A DNA stretch of 64,000 nt from a virus. Both the position numbers and the translations under genes were made by a program. The DNA is taken from positions 124,001-188,000 of the IMG/VR virus record IMGVR_UViG_3300025881_000006; one strand, 5' to 3'. The notes under the pieces were generated by a model. That model did no database searches, was not told the origin of the DNA, and saw only the letters and a list, made by a program, of their open reading frames with translations. Shown here in pieces: positions 1-8,196 of the stretch. Each line of letters opens with the position of its first letter. The stretch's first letter is position 1.

Positions 1-2
1 AT

Positions 3-1208
3 AACGGTATCCTTTCATTAGAAGCCATTCTCGATCACATGCCCAGTCTGGAAGATGTGGGTGATGTTGAAAATACTATTATCGCTAACGTCCTACAGTA
101 TCAGGAGCGTACATTAGGCTTAGAGAGTATTGACATTATTTCGTTAGAATCTATTCGTAGTAGATTAAAAGAAGTTTGGAAGATGCTAGTAAAGGATATT
201 GGTAATGTAATGAAGAAGGTAGCCATGTGGTCCACTAGTATGACTAGGACTCTACCTGCCATCCGTACTCATGCCAATACGATGCTTGACCAAGCTGGTG
301 GTTTAAGTGAAATAAAGGGAGAGGTTACCCTATCGGGACAGCTCTCTTATCTCAAATCCACACCTAGTGATAAATTAAACGTGACAGAAGGTGTAAGGGA
401 GTTCATGACTACCTTACGTGAATTCTTAGTGTTAGACAGTACTACTAATATTGCAAATGCTAAAACCACATCTTCTTTAATGAAGGATTCACCTAAGGTA
501 TATAGTGGTGAGAACCTCAACGTAAATCCTGACGCTATTAAACACGTAGAAAAGTTATTGACGGCCAGTGGTTTAGATAAAAAGATTGATTCACGTACAC
601 CACCACCGGGACCTTGGAAACGTGCTGCGGTTATTAAAGGAATAAGTAATAGTAATACAGTAACGTTTGTGTATGACGATAAACCACTACTAGGTGGGCG
701 CATTGCTGTCTATCGTTATCCTAACATGGATGCTGCGAATCCAGATGCGTTATTGGAACATAAAGCTGTTACGTTGACTGACTATGTTCAAGCTGCTACT
801 AGACGTATTAGAGGTTCGAAAGTAGGTATTACTGGTATTGGTCAGACTGGTCCTATGGCAGAGTCTAAGGTGACTGCACTCACACCTGATGAAATAGTCG
901 TTACTTGTAATGGTGTCTTAGAGATGTGTAACATGATAGAGACTTTTAATAGTCAGTATGGTGAAGTCTCTAAGATAAAAGAAGAGTTAGTCAAATCTGG
1001 TAATACTGCAATGGGTATCGTTAGTGATGACGACACTGATATGGTGCGCGGTAAGGTATCGGAGATGATGAGACACTTAGTAGTGTATCACAACGGGCGG
1101 GTTGATAAACCCTACATTCCCATGGTGAACCATTGTATTAATGTAATTAGAAGTACACTATCGTACTGCGATAAGTCGTTACGTTTAGGTTATGACATTT
1201 CACAGTAA
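3..1208 (+). CDS. Internal-head-like virion protein, 5' end outside the window
   Basis: The reading frame is open from base 3, before the first ATG at 39, so the gene is probably cut by the window edge. At least 401 residues are visible. After an acidic N-terminal part comes a SLESI motif and an amphipathic helix (KEVWKMLVKDIGNVMKK, then ...TRTLPAIRTHAN). The same layout occurs in the genes at 8197, 16155, 17443 and 18837, which identifies a paralogous family. By analogy with phiKZ inner-body proteins, which are cut after Glu in (S/A/G)-x-E, SLE|SI would be a maturation site. That role is inferred; the paralogy is read from the sequence. Confidence 0.7.
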   Translation, partial: NGILSLEAILDHMPSLEDVGDVENTIIANVLQYQERTLGLESIDIISLESIRSRLKEVWKMLVKDIGNVMKKVAMWSTSMTRTLPAIRTHANTMLDQAGGLSEIKGEVTLSGQLSYLKSTPSDKLNVTEGVREFMTTLREFLVLDSTTNIANAKTTSSLMKDSPKVYSGENLNVNPDAIKHVEKLLTASGLDKKIDSRTPPPGPWKRAAVIKGISNSNTVTFVYDDKPLLGGRIAVYRYPNMDAANPDALLEHKAVTLTDYVQAATRRIRGSKVGITGIGQTGPMAESKVTALTPDEIVVTCNGVLEMCNMIETFNSQYGEVSKIKEELVKSGNTAMGIVSDDDTDMVRGKVSEMMRHLVVYHNGRVDKPYIPMVNHCINVIRSTLSYCDKSLRLGYDISQ

Positions 1209-1283
1209 ATCAATTGTGCCATGTTGGGTAGATTTACCCTTTTATATGAGCATGTTAATATAATCAATGAAGGATATTCTCAG

Positions 1284-2006
1284 ATGACAGCTAAAAAGAA
1301 CACAGGTCGCAAGAAGTCGGCAGCGACTATTGCTAAAGAAGAACAGGCAAAACAAACTGCTGAAGCAGCGAAGTTAGCCGAGCAGGAATCAGCTAATAAA
1401 GATGAGTCTACTAAAGACTCTGAAGTTGAAACTGCACCTAAGTCCGAAACTCCACCGACTGGTGATGAAGGCGATGCTCCAGCCGCAGGCGATAACGAAC
1501 TTATACCTGCACCTGCTGAAGGCGAAGAAGGCGAAGAAGACATGCCTGAAATCGAAGAAGAAGGTGAGTTTTCTGTTGAAGGCCTTAGCCTACCTGCCAA
1601 GTTAACTATTCAAACGTTAGAAGAATATGTAGCTAAGATGGGTAAAGGTGTTATGGTTTCAGAATCTAATGGTATTAATAACCAGATGGGTCTGTATCGT
1701 GCTGTTACTAATCTTCTTACATTAGAAGGTGAAGAGTTCACTGAAGTAATGACTCGCGTATTATCAATCATCCACGCCCATCGTGATGGTGCTTTCAATG
1801 ATAAGCGTTTGTTCCGTTTCTTTAACAACCTTAAGTTGGCTAAAGACAGAGCTAAGTCATTCGAGCGTCTATTAAGCTTGTTCACCACTGTTTGCGATCC
1901 TACTACCCGTAGTATGACGTTAGAGCAGGTTAATGTTGAAGAAGCGGTCTCTGGCGTTAAAGACGGTCAGAAGCAACAACAGCTGCTAGCTTACTTTACT
2001 AAGTAA
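1284..2006 (+). CDS. Acidic, Ala/Glu/Pro-rich phage protein
   Basis: 240 residues from the ATG at 1284, chosen because GAAGGATATTCTCAG precedes it; an earlier in-frame ATG at 1221 lacks a ribosome site. The N-terminus is lysine-rich (MTAKKNTGRKKS), followed by about 90 residues of low-complexity Ala/Glu/Pro/Asp sequence that is probably disordered, then a folded-looking C-terminal half of about 140 residues with helical stretches (LFRFFNNLKLAKDRAKSFERL). I do not recognise the family. It sits directly downstream of an internal-head-like gene and ends at a hairpin, so it may be a virion core or scaffold component, but that is only context. Confidence 0.6.
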   Translation: MTAKKNTGRKKSAATIAKEEQAKQTAEAAKLAEQESANKDESTKDSEVETAPKSETPPTGDEGDAPAAGDNELIPAPAEGEEGEEDMPEIEEEGEFSVEGLSLPAKLTIQTLEEYVAKMGKGVMVSESNGINNQMGLYRAVTNLLTLEGEEFTEVMTRVLSIIHAHRDGAFNDKRLFRFFNNLKLAKDRAKSFERLLSLFTTVCDPTTRSMTLEQVNVEEAVSGVKDGQKQQQLLAYFTK

Positions 2007-2023
2007 CTGGTACCCTAGTAACT

Positions 2024-2056
2024 GGGAAGGTGTAAAAGCCTTCCCACTATGACCGT
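2024..2056 (+). terminator. Hairpin with variant TATG-ACCGT tail
   Basis: GGGAAGG (2024-2030) pairs with CCTTCCC (2039-2045). The tail reads TATGACCGT, one base longer than the TATGCCGT found after most hairpins in this window. There is no U-tract. It lies between the genes ending at 2006 and starting at 2068. Confidence 0.6.
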
Positions 2057-2067
2057 GGGAGCCTACA

Positions 2068-2553
2068 ATGCAGACAATTGACGGTGTAGAGATTACACCT
2101 GACCAATTACTACAACTGGCTTGTCAACGTGTTAAAGATGGTGAAAACAACACCAATGCCCATCTGTTAGCGGATGAAGGTATTACGTTTCATGACCTTA
2201 ACATAGTGACAATGACTAACGACGTTGGTGTATCTGTTGCCAGCGTGATGATAGCTAATGGTAACATTCCTTTCACTGATAATGAGTCTACCTATCTACT
2301 CTTTGAATCAGGTGGTTATCCAGAAGCCTTATTAGCGACAGACAAAGGTTATCGATTTACAGATGTCCGTGTACTGTCACTAGCAGATGAAGATGGTGAG
2401 ACTATTGCGCACCATGCAGCTAAGCGTGGATACGTTTTTACACAACCTGAAATACTATCAGTGGTGGATAGAAACGGTATCAGCGTGGCTGACTATGTGT
2501 ATAAGTCTATCCCTGCTAACCCTATGCAAACGGTGTCGTACACTAGACACTAA
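2068..2553 (+). CDS. Ankyrin-like repeat protein
   Basis: 161 residues. It carries degenerate repeats of about 33 residues with the pattern L-x-x-x-D-x-x-G-x-T/S-x-A-x-x-x-A-x-x-G; the clearest is LADEDGETIAHHAAKRGYVF near residues 109-128, followed by a second copy starting LSVVDRNGISVADYV. This resembles ankyrin repeats, which usually bind proteins. The same unit occurs in the genes at 3713 and 60472, so the phage has at least three members. No signal peptide or membrane segment is visible. The target is unknown. Confidence 0.6.
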   Translation: MQTIDGVEITPDQLLQLACQRVKDGENNTNAHLLADEGITFHDLNIVTMTNDVGVSVASVMIANGNIPFTDNESTYLLFESGGYPEALLATDKGYRFTDVRVLSLADEDGETIAHHAAKRGYVFTQPEILSVVDRNGISVADYVYKSIPANPMQTVSYTRH

Positions 2554-2566
2554 CAACTTGGAGTAA

Positions 2567-2800
2567 ATGATGGAAGCGTTCTTATTACCGATTCTGTATG
2601 CTGTTGCTAAGAAAGCAATTGCTGCACTACTAATGATTACCTTTTGGTTTATCGCTTTGCGTGTTTCAGATAAGTTATTGGATATTAAGTTCAAAACTGA
2701 ATGGGATGAAATCAAAGACGATAAGGCTAAAGTTAGCTATTGGAATACGCGAATGATTGCATTCGCTATAATGTTCCTAGGTTGCTTTGCCTTCGTGTAG
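2567..2800 (+). CDS. Small two-helix membrane protein
   Basis: 77 residues, with TTGGAGTAA just before two adjacent ATG codons (2567 and 2570). One hydrophobic segment spans roughly residues 5-30, the middle is charged (KFKTEWDEIKDDKAK), and a second hydrophobic segment ends the protein (MIAFAIMFLGCFAFV). It lies between the ankyrin-like gene and the lipoprotein transglycosylase. A holin-like or envelope role is possible, but topology alone does not show it. Confidence 0.5.
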   Translation: MMEAFLLPILYAVAKKAIAALLMITFWFIALRVSDKLLDIKFKTEWDEIKDDKAKVSYWNTRMIAFAIMFLGCFAFV

Positions 2801-2807
2801 TACAATC

Positions 2808-2840
2808 AGAGAAGCTTAACGGCTTCTCTGCTTATGCCGT
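2808..2840 (+). terminator. Hairpin followed by TATGCCGT
   Basis: AGAGAAGC (2808-2815) pairs with GCTTCTCT (2822-2829) around a short loop, then TATGCCGT at 2833-2840. It is a member of the window-wide hairpin-octamer family and lies between the genes ending at 2800 and starting at 2881. Confidence 0.75.
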
Positions 2841-2880
2841 AATCCTATGATTTCAATTTAATGTCATGTGAGGTGATAGC

Positions 2881-3609
2881 GTGAAGTATATTAGTGTAGT
2901 AATATTTTGTTTGATGATATTGGGTTGTAGTGAACCTAAGGAACCTGCAACTCCTATAAAGGAAGAAGTAAAACCTGTAGAGGTTAAACCTGATGCAACT
3001 GAAGGGCCAGAAGCTCTACAGTTATCAGCAGTAGTTGAGGTGGAAGAACCCTCCTCTTTAATAAAGGAAGATATTGTTAGAGATACTTACCAAATTACCG
3101 ATGCAAGTAAGCTTACAGGTTTACAGGCTATAAAGTACGACCTCTACTTTAGACAGTCTATGAAATGGCATATGCCTTATTTAGATTGGCATTGGTTAAA
3201 AGCTCAATGTTGGCAGGAAAGTCGATTTAATCCTAAAGCGGTATCGCCTGTAGGGGCTGGAGGTGTGTGTCAGTTCATGCCGGGTACGTGGACAGATGTA
3301 CCAGAGGCTATCAGGGAAGGCAGGGAGGTCTGGGATGCACGTACTAACATAGAAGCAGCGGCTTGGTATGATAATCGCATGTATAACTTCTGGAAGAGTC
3401 CTAGACCTATGCAGGATAGGATTAACTTGATGTTAGCTAGTTATAATGCTGGTGCGGGTAACTTACACAAATCACAAATTAAATGTGGTGACCCTAGTCT
3501 GTATGACGATATTATTGTATGTCTGCCAGATATCACTGGACATCATGCAGCTGAGCCAATTGATTATGTAAAGAAAATAGCTGGATATAAAGGTCAGTTA
3601 CAATTTTAG
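2881..3609 (+). CDS. Lipoprotein lytic transglycosylase (SLT domain)
   Basis: 242 residues from a GTG start preceded by AGGTGAT. The N-terminus is a lipoprotein signal with Cys at about residue 16 (LMILGC), followed by a Pro/Glu-rich linker to about residue 70. The C-terminal part is an SLT-type lysozyme-like domain: WQESRFNP with the catalytic Glu near 113, then GVCQFMPGTW, then LMLASYNAGAGN. Such enzymes cut the glycan strands of peptidoglycan. The lipid anchor implies action from an envelope membrane in the infected cell rather than a soluble endolysin. It is not next to the spanin genes at 58-59 kb. It could serve lysis, lysis timing or superinfection exclusion. Confidence 0.88.
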   Translation: MKYISVVIFCLMILGCSEPKEPATPIKEEVKPVEVKPDATEGPEALQLSAVVEVEEPSSLIKEDIVRDTYQITDASKLTGLQAIKYDLYFRQSMKWHMPYLDWHWLKAQCWQESRFNPKAVSPVGAGGVCQFMPGTWTDVPEAIREGREVWDARTNIEAAAWYDNRMYNFWKSPRPMQDRINLMLASYNAGAGNLHKSQIKCGDPSLYDDIIVCLPDITGHHAAEPIDYVKKIAGYKGQLQF

Positions 3610-3611
3610 AT

Positions 3612-3644
3612 AGGTAGGACTACGGTCCTACCTGCTTATGCCGT
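3612..3644 (+). terminator. Hairpin followed by TATGCCGT
   Basis: AGGTAGGAC (3612-3620), loop TACG, GTCCTACCT (3625-3633), then TATGCCGT at 3637-3644. The stem is nine perfect pairs directly behind the transglycosylase gene. There is no U-tract. Confidence 0.78.
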
Positions 3645-3682
3645 ATCCTAGAGATTTATACATCTATATTACCTTAGTGAAT
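3637..3682 (+). promoter_or_regulatory. Candidate phage promoter block (TATATTAC type)
   Basis: This 46-base block starts at the TATGCCGT octamer and includes TATATTAC at 3665-3672 and ACCTTAGTGAAT. It matches the block at 56539-56584 at 40 of 46 positions. It lies directly upstream of the gene at 3713. TATATTAC is, as I recall, the early promoter consensus reported for phiKZ. The repeat is seen directly; promoter function is inferred. Confidence 0.5.
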
Positions 3683-3712
3683 ATACACGCAAACCATTCG
3701 CTAAGGATTAAC

Positions 3713-3952
3713 ATGAACTACGAAAGAGTACTACATCAAGTTATATTATCTGATAACGTATCAGAGATTGACCTATCAGAGTTATCCTTAAAGAACGATA
3801 ACGGTTACACGGTAGCACATACCGCTGTTTCATTAGGTCTTGCAATAGAACCCAGCAATCCTGCCTTAGAACTTACAGGTGGGAAAGACAACGTCAGTGT
3901 GAGAGAGTTGCTTCATCGCTTTCAACCACAAACCATTCTAACCCATAAATAA
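3713..3952 (+). CDS. Short ankyrin-like repeat protein
   Basis: 79 residues from the ATG at 3713, chosen for the AAGGATTA in front of it; a longer in-frame start at 3638 would run through the hairpin-octamer element. It contains one clear repeat (LSLKNDNGYTVAHTAVSLGL) of the type seen in the proteins at 2068 and 60472. It is the first gene behind a candidate promoter block, which suggests its own expression control. Function unknown; a small protein-binding module is the simplest reading. Confidence 0.5.
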   Translation: MNYERVLHQVILSDNVSEIDLSELSLKNDNGYTVAHTAVSLGLAIEPSNPALELTGGKDNVSVRELLHRFQPQTILTHK

Positions 3953-3986
3953 ATACAATCAATCCAATACTAAAGGAATCTTTATT

Positions 3987-4331
3987 ATGAGCTTAATCAT
4001 TAACTTTACAATCTTACTATCTTTAATCGCAACATTAGTTGTTATGTATGTACCACAGTATAAACAAGTACCGGCATTAGCAGCAGGTACTAACTTAACT
4101 AATAACCCTAGAAAACATGCTTGGGCTATCTTAGTAGGTGGTTACCTTATTACCTTTATTGCAGTGAATGCATTAGGGGCATATAGTCTACCTATCTTAG
4201 TACATGTAATACTTACTCCTGTTCTAGCAGTGGTGCCTGAGTCTACGTATAGCAAGCTTGCTAGTAAGAAGAAGCTAACTATCATCTCTTATGTAGCACT
4301 AGCTATCGGTGTTGTAATGACACTTGCCTAA
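3987..4331 (+). CDS. Multi-pass membrane protein
   Basis: 114 residues with about four hydrophobic segments: 2-22, 46-64, 68-83 and 97-113, separated by short polar loops. AAAGGAATC precedes the start. No enzyme motif is visible and I do not recognise the family. It is the last plus-strand gene before the convergent junction with the DNA polymerase gene. Confidence 0.55.
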   Translation: MSLIINFTILLSLIATLVVMYVPQYKQVPALAAGTNLTNNPRKHAWAILVGGYLITFIAVNALGAYSLPILVHVILTPVLAVVPESTYSKLASKKKLTIISYVALAIGVVMTLA

Positions 4332-4361
4332 TACGCCTCCAAAGTGTATTGCCGTGACGGC

Positions 4362-4392
4362 GGCATAAGTTACCTACAGTTTGCACTGTAGG
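4362..4392 (-). terminator. Minus-strand hairpin with TTATGCC tail
   Basis: CCTACAGT (4373-4380) and ACTGTAGG (4385-4392) form a hairpin. Read on the minus strand it is followed by TTATGCCG (complement of 4361-4368). This suits 3' ends of transcripts leaving the minus-strand gene at 4456-6342. Confidence 0.6.
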
Positions 4393-4406
4393 CACCTAGA
4401 AACATA

Positions 4407-4446
4407 ACACCTCATACAGTTGTTTAGGCTGTATGGGGTGTTTATG
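4407..4446 (+). terminator. Plus-strand hairpin with TTATG tail
   Basis: ACACC-T-CATACAG (4407-4419) pairs with CTGTATG-G-GGTGT (4429-4441). The tail reads TTATGTATTC and then a T-rich run. With the neighbouring minus-strand hairpin it closes the convergent pair of genes ending at 4331 and 4456. Confidence 0.6.
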
Positions 4447-4455
4447 TATTCTTTT

Positions 4456-6342
4456 TTATTTGTGTTGTTCGTTAAATGCTTCTAACAGAGTAGGCATGTC
4501 AGGCATGTCTAGAACAGTGGTTGCAATGTGTACTGCATTAGTTCTAGGTGCTGTCATGTTCAGTGCTGTTGTGCGATAAAGCTTTTCAGGTTTACCTTTA
4601 ATACGTGATACTTCCCTCCATGTAGTTTCTTTACTACAGTTAAGTGCTATCTCACCGTGCGGGTATGCCCCTGCCACATCTAAGTCAGCTACGTTGATAT
4701 TAAGACTACTTTCAACATCAGGTAGTTCTTCTAGTATCTTTAAGCCACGTTGTGCAGTTAAATGACTAGGTAGTGTAACAATCCAATCCGTCATGTCTAC
4801 AACGTACTTATCTAAATCATCTTCCATAGAATCCGAAGTGCTGGCCATGGCCTTACCTTCTTGCTCTAGTACGACAAAGTGTAGGTCATCGCAAAGACGT
4901 CTAGGTGTAGATGTAAAACGACTTAGGTCTGAGTGTCCTAATAACATCCGCATGGTCTTGATGTCATTATTCTTCTCTTCTAACAGTTCAACACCAATAC
5001 AGTCAAAGATGTTATATACCACATATTCAACACGATGGTCAGTCTGCATGACTTGGTGCCACTTCAAACCTTGATATTGACTAGCAGCATCAAACTTCAA
5101 CTTACCTAAATTCAATTCACGACCTAATATAGCATCCAATGAATAACTAGGCTGTTGCGCTTCAGTTACTCGTAGTCTCTTATACAAACACATTGCATCT
5201 ATAAAGTAGAAACTAGCTGGTGCAAATACAGTGTGCCATAAATCAGCAGGGTGTTGTGATGTCACTTTACCCGTTGCAGTGGTTTTCTGTAGTTGTCCTT
5301 GTTTAAAGTTAAAGCTTCTATAAGCAGGTGGTATACTTGGATCGCAAAAGATGTCTTCAGGATTAATGTGGTGTCTTGTACAAGACTCTAACATTTTATT
5401 AACATCAAACGTAATGTTCCAAATAACAACAAAGTCAGGTTGCCATTCATGCGCTTTAGCAAGTATAGCTCTAGTTGCATCACCGTCGTGTTTAACCGTT
5501 ACTATTTCCAGTTTAATATTACGGTCTTTCTTATACTTAGCCAACTGCTCATCAAAGCACTGTTCTATCTTTGATTTCATATCCGGCATAATAGAAGCAT
5601 ACTGCTCAGTGATAACAACAAAGACTTTATCTTTCATGGTAAGCGAACCTGTAATGATTGGCGTCGCGTGCATTTCTTGAGTCTTCTTAATACTACGTAT
5701 CTTTTCCTGACAGTCATCGATATCACTAGCCAACGAACGCTTCTCACTAGTACGAGTCACTTTACCACTTTCTAATATGGACTGACACTCACTAATGCGT
5801 TTACGAAGTCTGATGATGTTATCTTCTAACTTATACCAACGGTCTTGGTCCTGTTTACTTAGATTCTCAAATACCGTGTTTGTTTCGTAATCCAGTACTG
5901 CCACATCAGATGGATAGGATGCATCGTTGAACTTTTCGAATGATTTAATATATCGATTCTTAATCAACACACTGGACGAAACGTCTGTACCGTATAGGAA
6001 AGGTGACCTTGCCAAGAAAGACAGTCTAGGGTTACTTACAGGCTTCCCTAAGGCGCGTGCTACTACAACACCCATCTTAACTTGAGTGGATGAGAACTTT
6101 TGCAACTTAGAGAGGTCTTCCCATTCTTTTTTATCAGCATGGTTACGATGTTTCTCACGGGTTACAAAGAAGTCCTTCTTATAGTTCTGGATTATCCTTA
6201 AATTAGATTCCCTACTCCCATCTTTTGAATGGATGTGTTCTTTTACTACAACGATATCATTCTCTCGTTGTTTATCAGTGAAGTAACATGCATGTATACA
6301 TTCTACTCCAGCGATATCCTCTTTAGGTATTTTCGTTGACAT
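4456..6342 (-). CDS. Family B DNA polymerase, N-terminal exonuclease part with motif A
   Basis: 628 residues. The three 3'-5' exonuclease motifs are present: DYE (Asp151, Glu153), NITFD (Asn309, Asp313) and Y-x-x-x-D (Tyr443, Asp447). Near residues 550-562 follows DLDVAGAYP, a fit to polymerase motif A (D-x-x-S-L-Y-P). The protein ends about 65 residues later, without motif B (K-x-x-x-N-x-x-Y-G) or motif C (D-T-D). A complete family B enzyme is usually 800-1000 residues. The palm and thumb remainder is not adjacent: upstream is the metallopeptidase gene on the other strand. So this is either one half of a split polymerase or a repurposed exonuclease. An inserted coiled coil lies at about 160-220. 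Confidence 0.78.
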   Translation of the reverse strand: MSTKIPKEDIAGVECIHACYFTDKQRENDIVVVKEHIHSKDGSRESNLRIIQNYKKDFFVTREKHRNHADKKEWEDLSKLQKFSSTQVKMGVVVARALGKPVSNPRLSFLARSPFLYGTDVSSSVLIKNRYIKSFEKFNDASYPSDVAVLDYETNTVFENLSKQDQDRWYKLEDNIIRLRKRISECQSILESGKVTRTSEKRSLASDIDDCQEKIRSIKKTQEMHATPIITGSLTMKDKVFVVITEQYASIMPDMKSKIEQCFDEQLAKYKKDRNIKLEIVTVKHDGDATRAILAKAHEWQPDFVVIWNITFDVNKMLESCTRHHINPEDIFCDPSIPPAYRSFNFKQGQLQKTTATGKVTSQHPADLWHTVFAPASFYFIDAMCLYKRLRVTEAQQPSYSLDAILGRELNLGKLKFDAASQYQGLKWHQVMQTDHRVEYVVYNIFDCIGVELLEEKNNDIKTMRMLLGHSDLSRFTSTPRRLCDDLHFVVLEQEGKAMASTSDSMEDDLDKYVVDMTDWIVTLPSHLTAQRGLKILEELPDVESSLNINVADLDVAGAYPHGEIALNCSKETTWREVSRIKGKPEKLYRTTALNMTAPRTNAVHIATTVLDMPDMPTLLEAFNEQHK

Positions 6343-6424
6343 TACACAGCTCTCCGTTGGTACTATTTATACTATCTCTATGACACGTATTTTATTAATA
6401 GACCTACTATGTAAAGGCAGCCTC
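6343..6424. promoter_or_regulatory. Divergent intergenic region
   Basis: 82 bases separate the polymerase gene (minus) from the metallopeptidase gene (plus). The stretch is AT-rich (TATTTATACTATCTCTATG) and must hold start signals for both genes unless they are read through. No copy of the hairpin-octamer is present. Confidence 0.35.
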
Positions 6425-7738
6425 ATGAACAGACTATCTCAATATATACCCTCAACTGAGGCTATAGACCATCAGTACGATGGCATTTTCAAGCAAGCAT
6501 TGATTAACCGCATCAATACTATCCGTAAAGGCACCGTTAAGATCGATAAAGCCATAATCGACGCAGACCTAGGTAAGTTAATCGGAGTGCATACTGGTAT
6601 CAACGTTGAAATCAAGGTTGTCAAAGGCATTGCCGCTCAGATTCAAACTATGGCAATTTCTCCTAATCATCCAATTATTAACGAGATGCGTACTGTAGGG
6701 TGGGATAAATCCAGTATCAAGGCATACCTACGCGCTAGAGATATCACCGGTGGTGAAGTTGATTTAGCTAAGGGTAAGGTATCTGGGTCGTTTACTAAAG
6801 TTGACCATCTCATGTACGTCGGCACTACCTTTTTTACTAGGAAGAATATTAACGGTGGATTTGAATATAGCACTGAAGAAATAGCAGCTGTTATCATGCA
6901 CGAAATGGGTCATGCATTTACGTACTTTGAATTAACTGGACGTACTGTAAGAACTAACTACATTATATTAGGCGCAGTACAAAGATTACTTAGTGAGGAC
7001 GATCGGGCGAAGCGTATTCAACTTATCATGGATGTTGAAGGTAATACCGGATTTGTAGTGGGCGATAAAGACCGTTTGGTTGATATAAATAAAGATACTG
7101 CATATGCCACTGCACTATTAAAAGCATCTATGGATAAATGTCGTAGTGAATTAGGCGTAAACCTGTATGATAATACGGGGTCAGAGTCACTTGCCGATCA
7201 GTATGCAGCACGTCAGGGTTTAGCTGTACCGCTAGCCACTGCATTGTCTAAGATGTTACGTGAGTATGGACATAGGGACTTAGCGTATAGTCAAAATGCT
7301 AATTTATTATTTAACATACTTCAGTTTAGTAGTATGGTTATCACTTTAGCAGCACCCGTAGGTGGTGCATTTCTACTTGTAAAGGCATTGGTAGCGGCGT
7401 TTAATATATCGGCGTTTCTAAATACTGGTAAGTTAGCCGATGAATATGACCGTCCAAAGGAAAGGTTAGAACGTCTACGTAGTCAACTGGTGGAGCAGTT
7501 GAAAGATAAATCTATCCCTGCTGATATCAGAGCTAGCATTAGTGATGATGTTGATAAGATGGATGACGCTATGTCTTACATCAATAACAATGTCCATTGG
7601 TTGGACTTTGTATCTGAATACGTTATCCCGTACAAACGTAAAGAAGTCAAACAGGTAGAGTTCCAAAAAGGTTTGGAGAAGATGCTCAACAATGAACTGT
7701 TTGTCAGTGCCGCTAAATTAGAAACATTAAAAGTATAA
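6425..7738 (+). CDS. HExxH zinc metallopeptidase, M48-like
   Basis: 437 residues from the ATG at 6425, preceded by AAAGG; the in-frame ATG at 6380 has no ribosome site. The zinc motif HEMGH lies at residues 159-163, and a downstream ESLADQYAARQG segment about 95 residues later could supply the third ligand, as in M48-type gluzincins. A hydrophobic stretch follows (LAAPVGGAFLLVKALVAAF). The C-terminal part is charged and helical. It starts a tight plus-strand run with the genes at 7749 and 8197, the latter an internal-head-like protein, so a virion or head-maturation role is possible. Substrate unknown. Confidence 0.7.
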   Translation: MNRLSQYIPSTEAIDHQYDGIFKQALINRINTIRKGTVKIDKAIIDADLGKLIGVHTGINVEIKVVKGIAAQIQTMAISPNHPIINEMRTVGWDKSSIKAYLRARDITGGEVDLAKGKVSGSFTKVDHLMYVGTTFFTRKNINGGFEYSTEEIAAVIMHEMGHAFTYFELTGRTVRTNYIILGAVQRLLSEDDRAKRIQLIMDVEGNTGFVVGDKDRLVDINKDTAYATALLKASMDKCRSELGVNLYDNTGSESLADQYAARQGLAVPLATALSKMLREYGHRDLAYSQNANLLFNILQFSSMVITLAAPVGGAFLLVKALVAAFNISAFLNTGKLADEYDRPKERLERLRSQLVEQLKDKSIPADIRASISDDVDKMDDAMSYINNNVHWLDFVSEYVIPYKRKEVKQVEFQKGLEKMLNNELFVSAAKLETLKV

Positions 7739-7748
7739 AGGAATCCCC

Positions 7749-8195
7749 ATGAAGAAGTTTACACACCTATCCATGCTAGTTAGCGACCTTAAGGTTATGT
7801 TGGATACTAAGAACGTCCAACCCCAAGACCGTCAAGAAGTGATTGCCTTGGCATTCGCTAAAGTATTAGCATATAACTGCGACCTACCTTCTAGTGAAGT
7901 TAACAACCATCGCCGTTACTTCCTTGAGCAGTTTGAACAAGACTGCAATCAAGTCATCGCTGATTTCAATGAGAAGTTCATTGTTGATGTGACGCTTATT
8001 CGTGAGACAACTTATCGTCTTTGGGCATTACGTTATAACTTAGTGTATCAGCCTGATTCTGTTGACTTGCAAACGTTAGTGAAGTTACCTATCTTTGGTA
8101 AGTTAACACCTAAGATGGAAAGTGAGCAGTACGTTACTGTAGCCACTGCCGTATCTAACCTACTTAAACAGAGCTTCACATCCAAGGTAGAGTAA
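7749..8195 (+). CDS. Hypothetical phage protein
   Basis: 148 residues, mainly helical by eye, without membrane segments or recognisable motifs. The start follows AAAGGAATCCCC by normal spacing, ten bases after the metallopeptidase gene. The stop is one base before the next start, so the three genes 6425-9561 look cotranscribed. Conserved context with an internal-head-like gene suggests a virion-linked role. No function is proposed. Confidence 0.5.
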   Translation: MKKFTHLSMLVSDLKVMLDTKNVQPQDRQEVIALAFAKVLAYNCDLPSSEVNNHRRYFLEQFEQDCNQVIADFNEKFIVDVTLIRETTYRLWALRYNLVYQPDSVDLQTLVKLPIFGKLTPKMESEQYVTVATAVSNLLKQSFTSKVE

Positions 8196-8196
8196 T

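Noticed and set aside
347-703. Minus-strand open frame of 118 codons inside the first internal-head gene
   Set aside because: It is antisense to a clear coding frame with family similarity and has no ribosome site; a shadow frame.
1280-1600. Ser/Ala/Pro-rich minus-strand frame of 106 codons
   Set aside because: Mirror of the Glu/Ala/Pro-rich low-complexity region on the plus strand.
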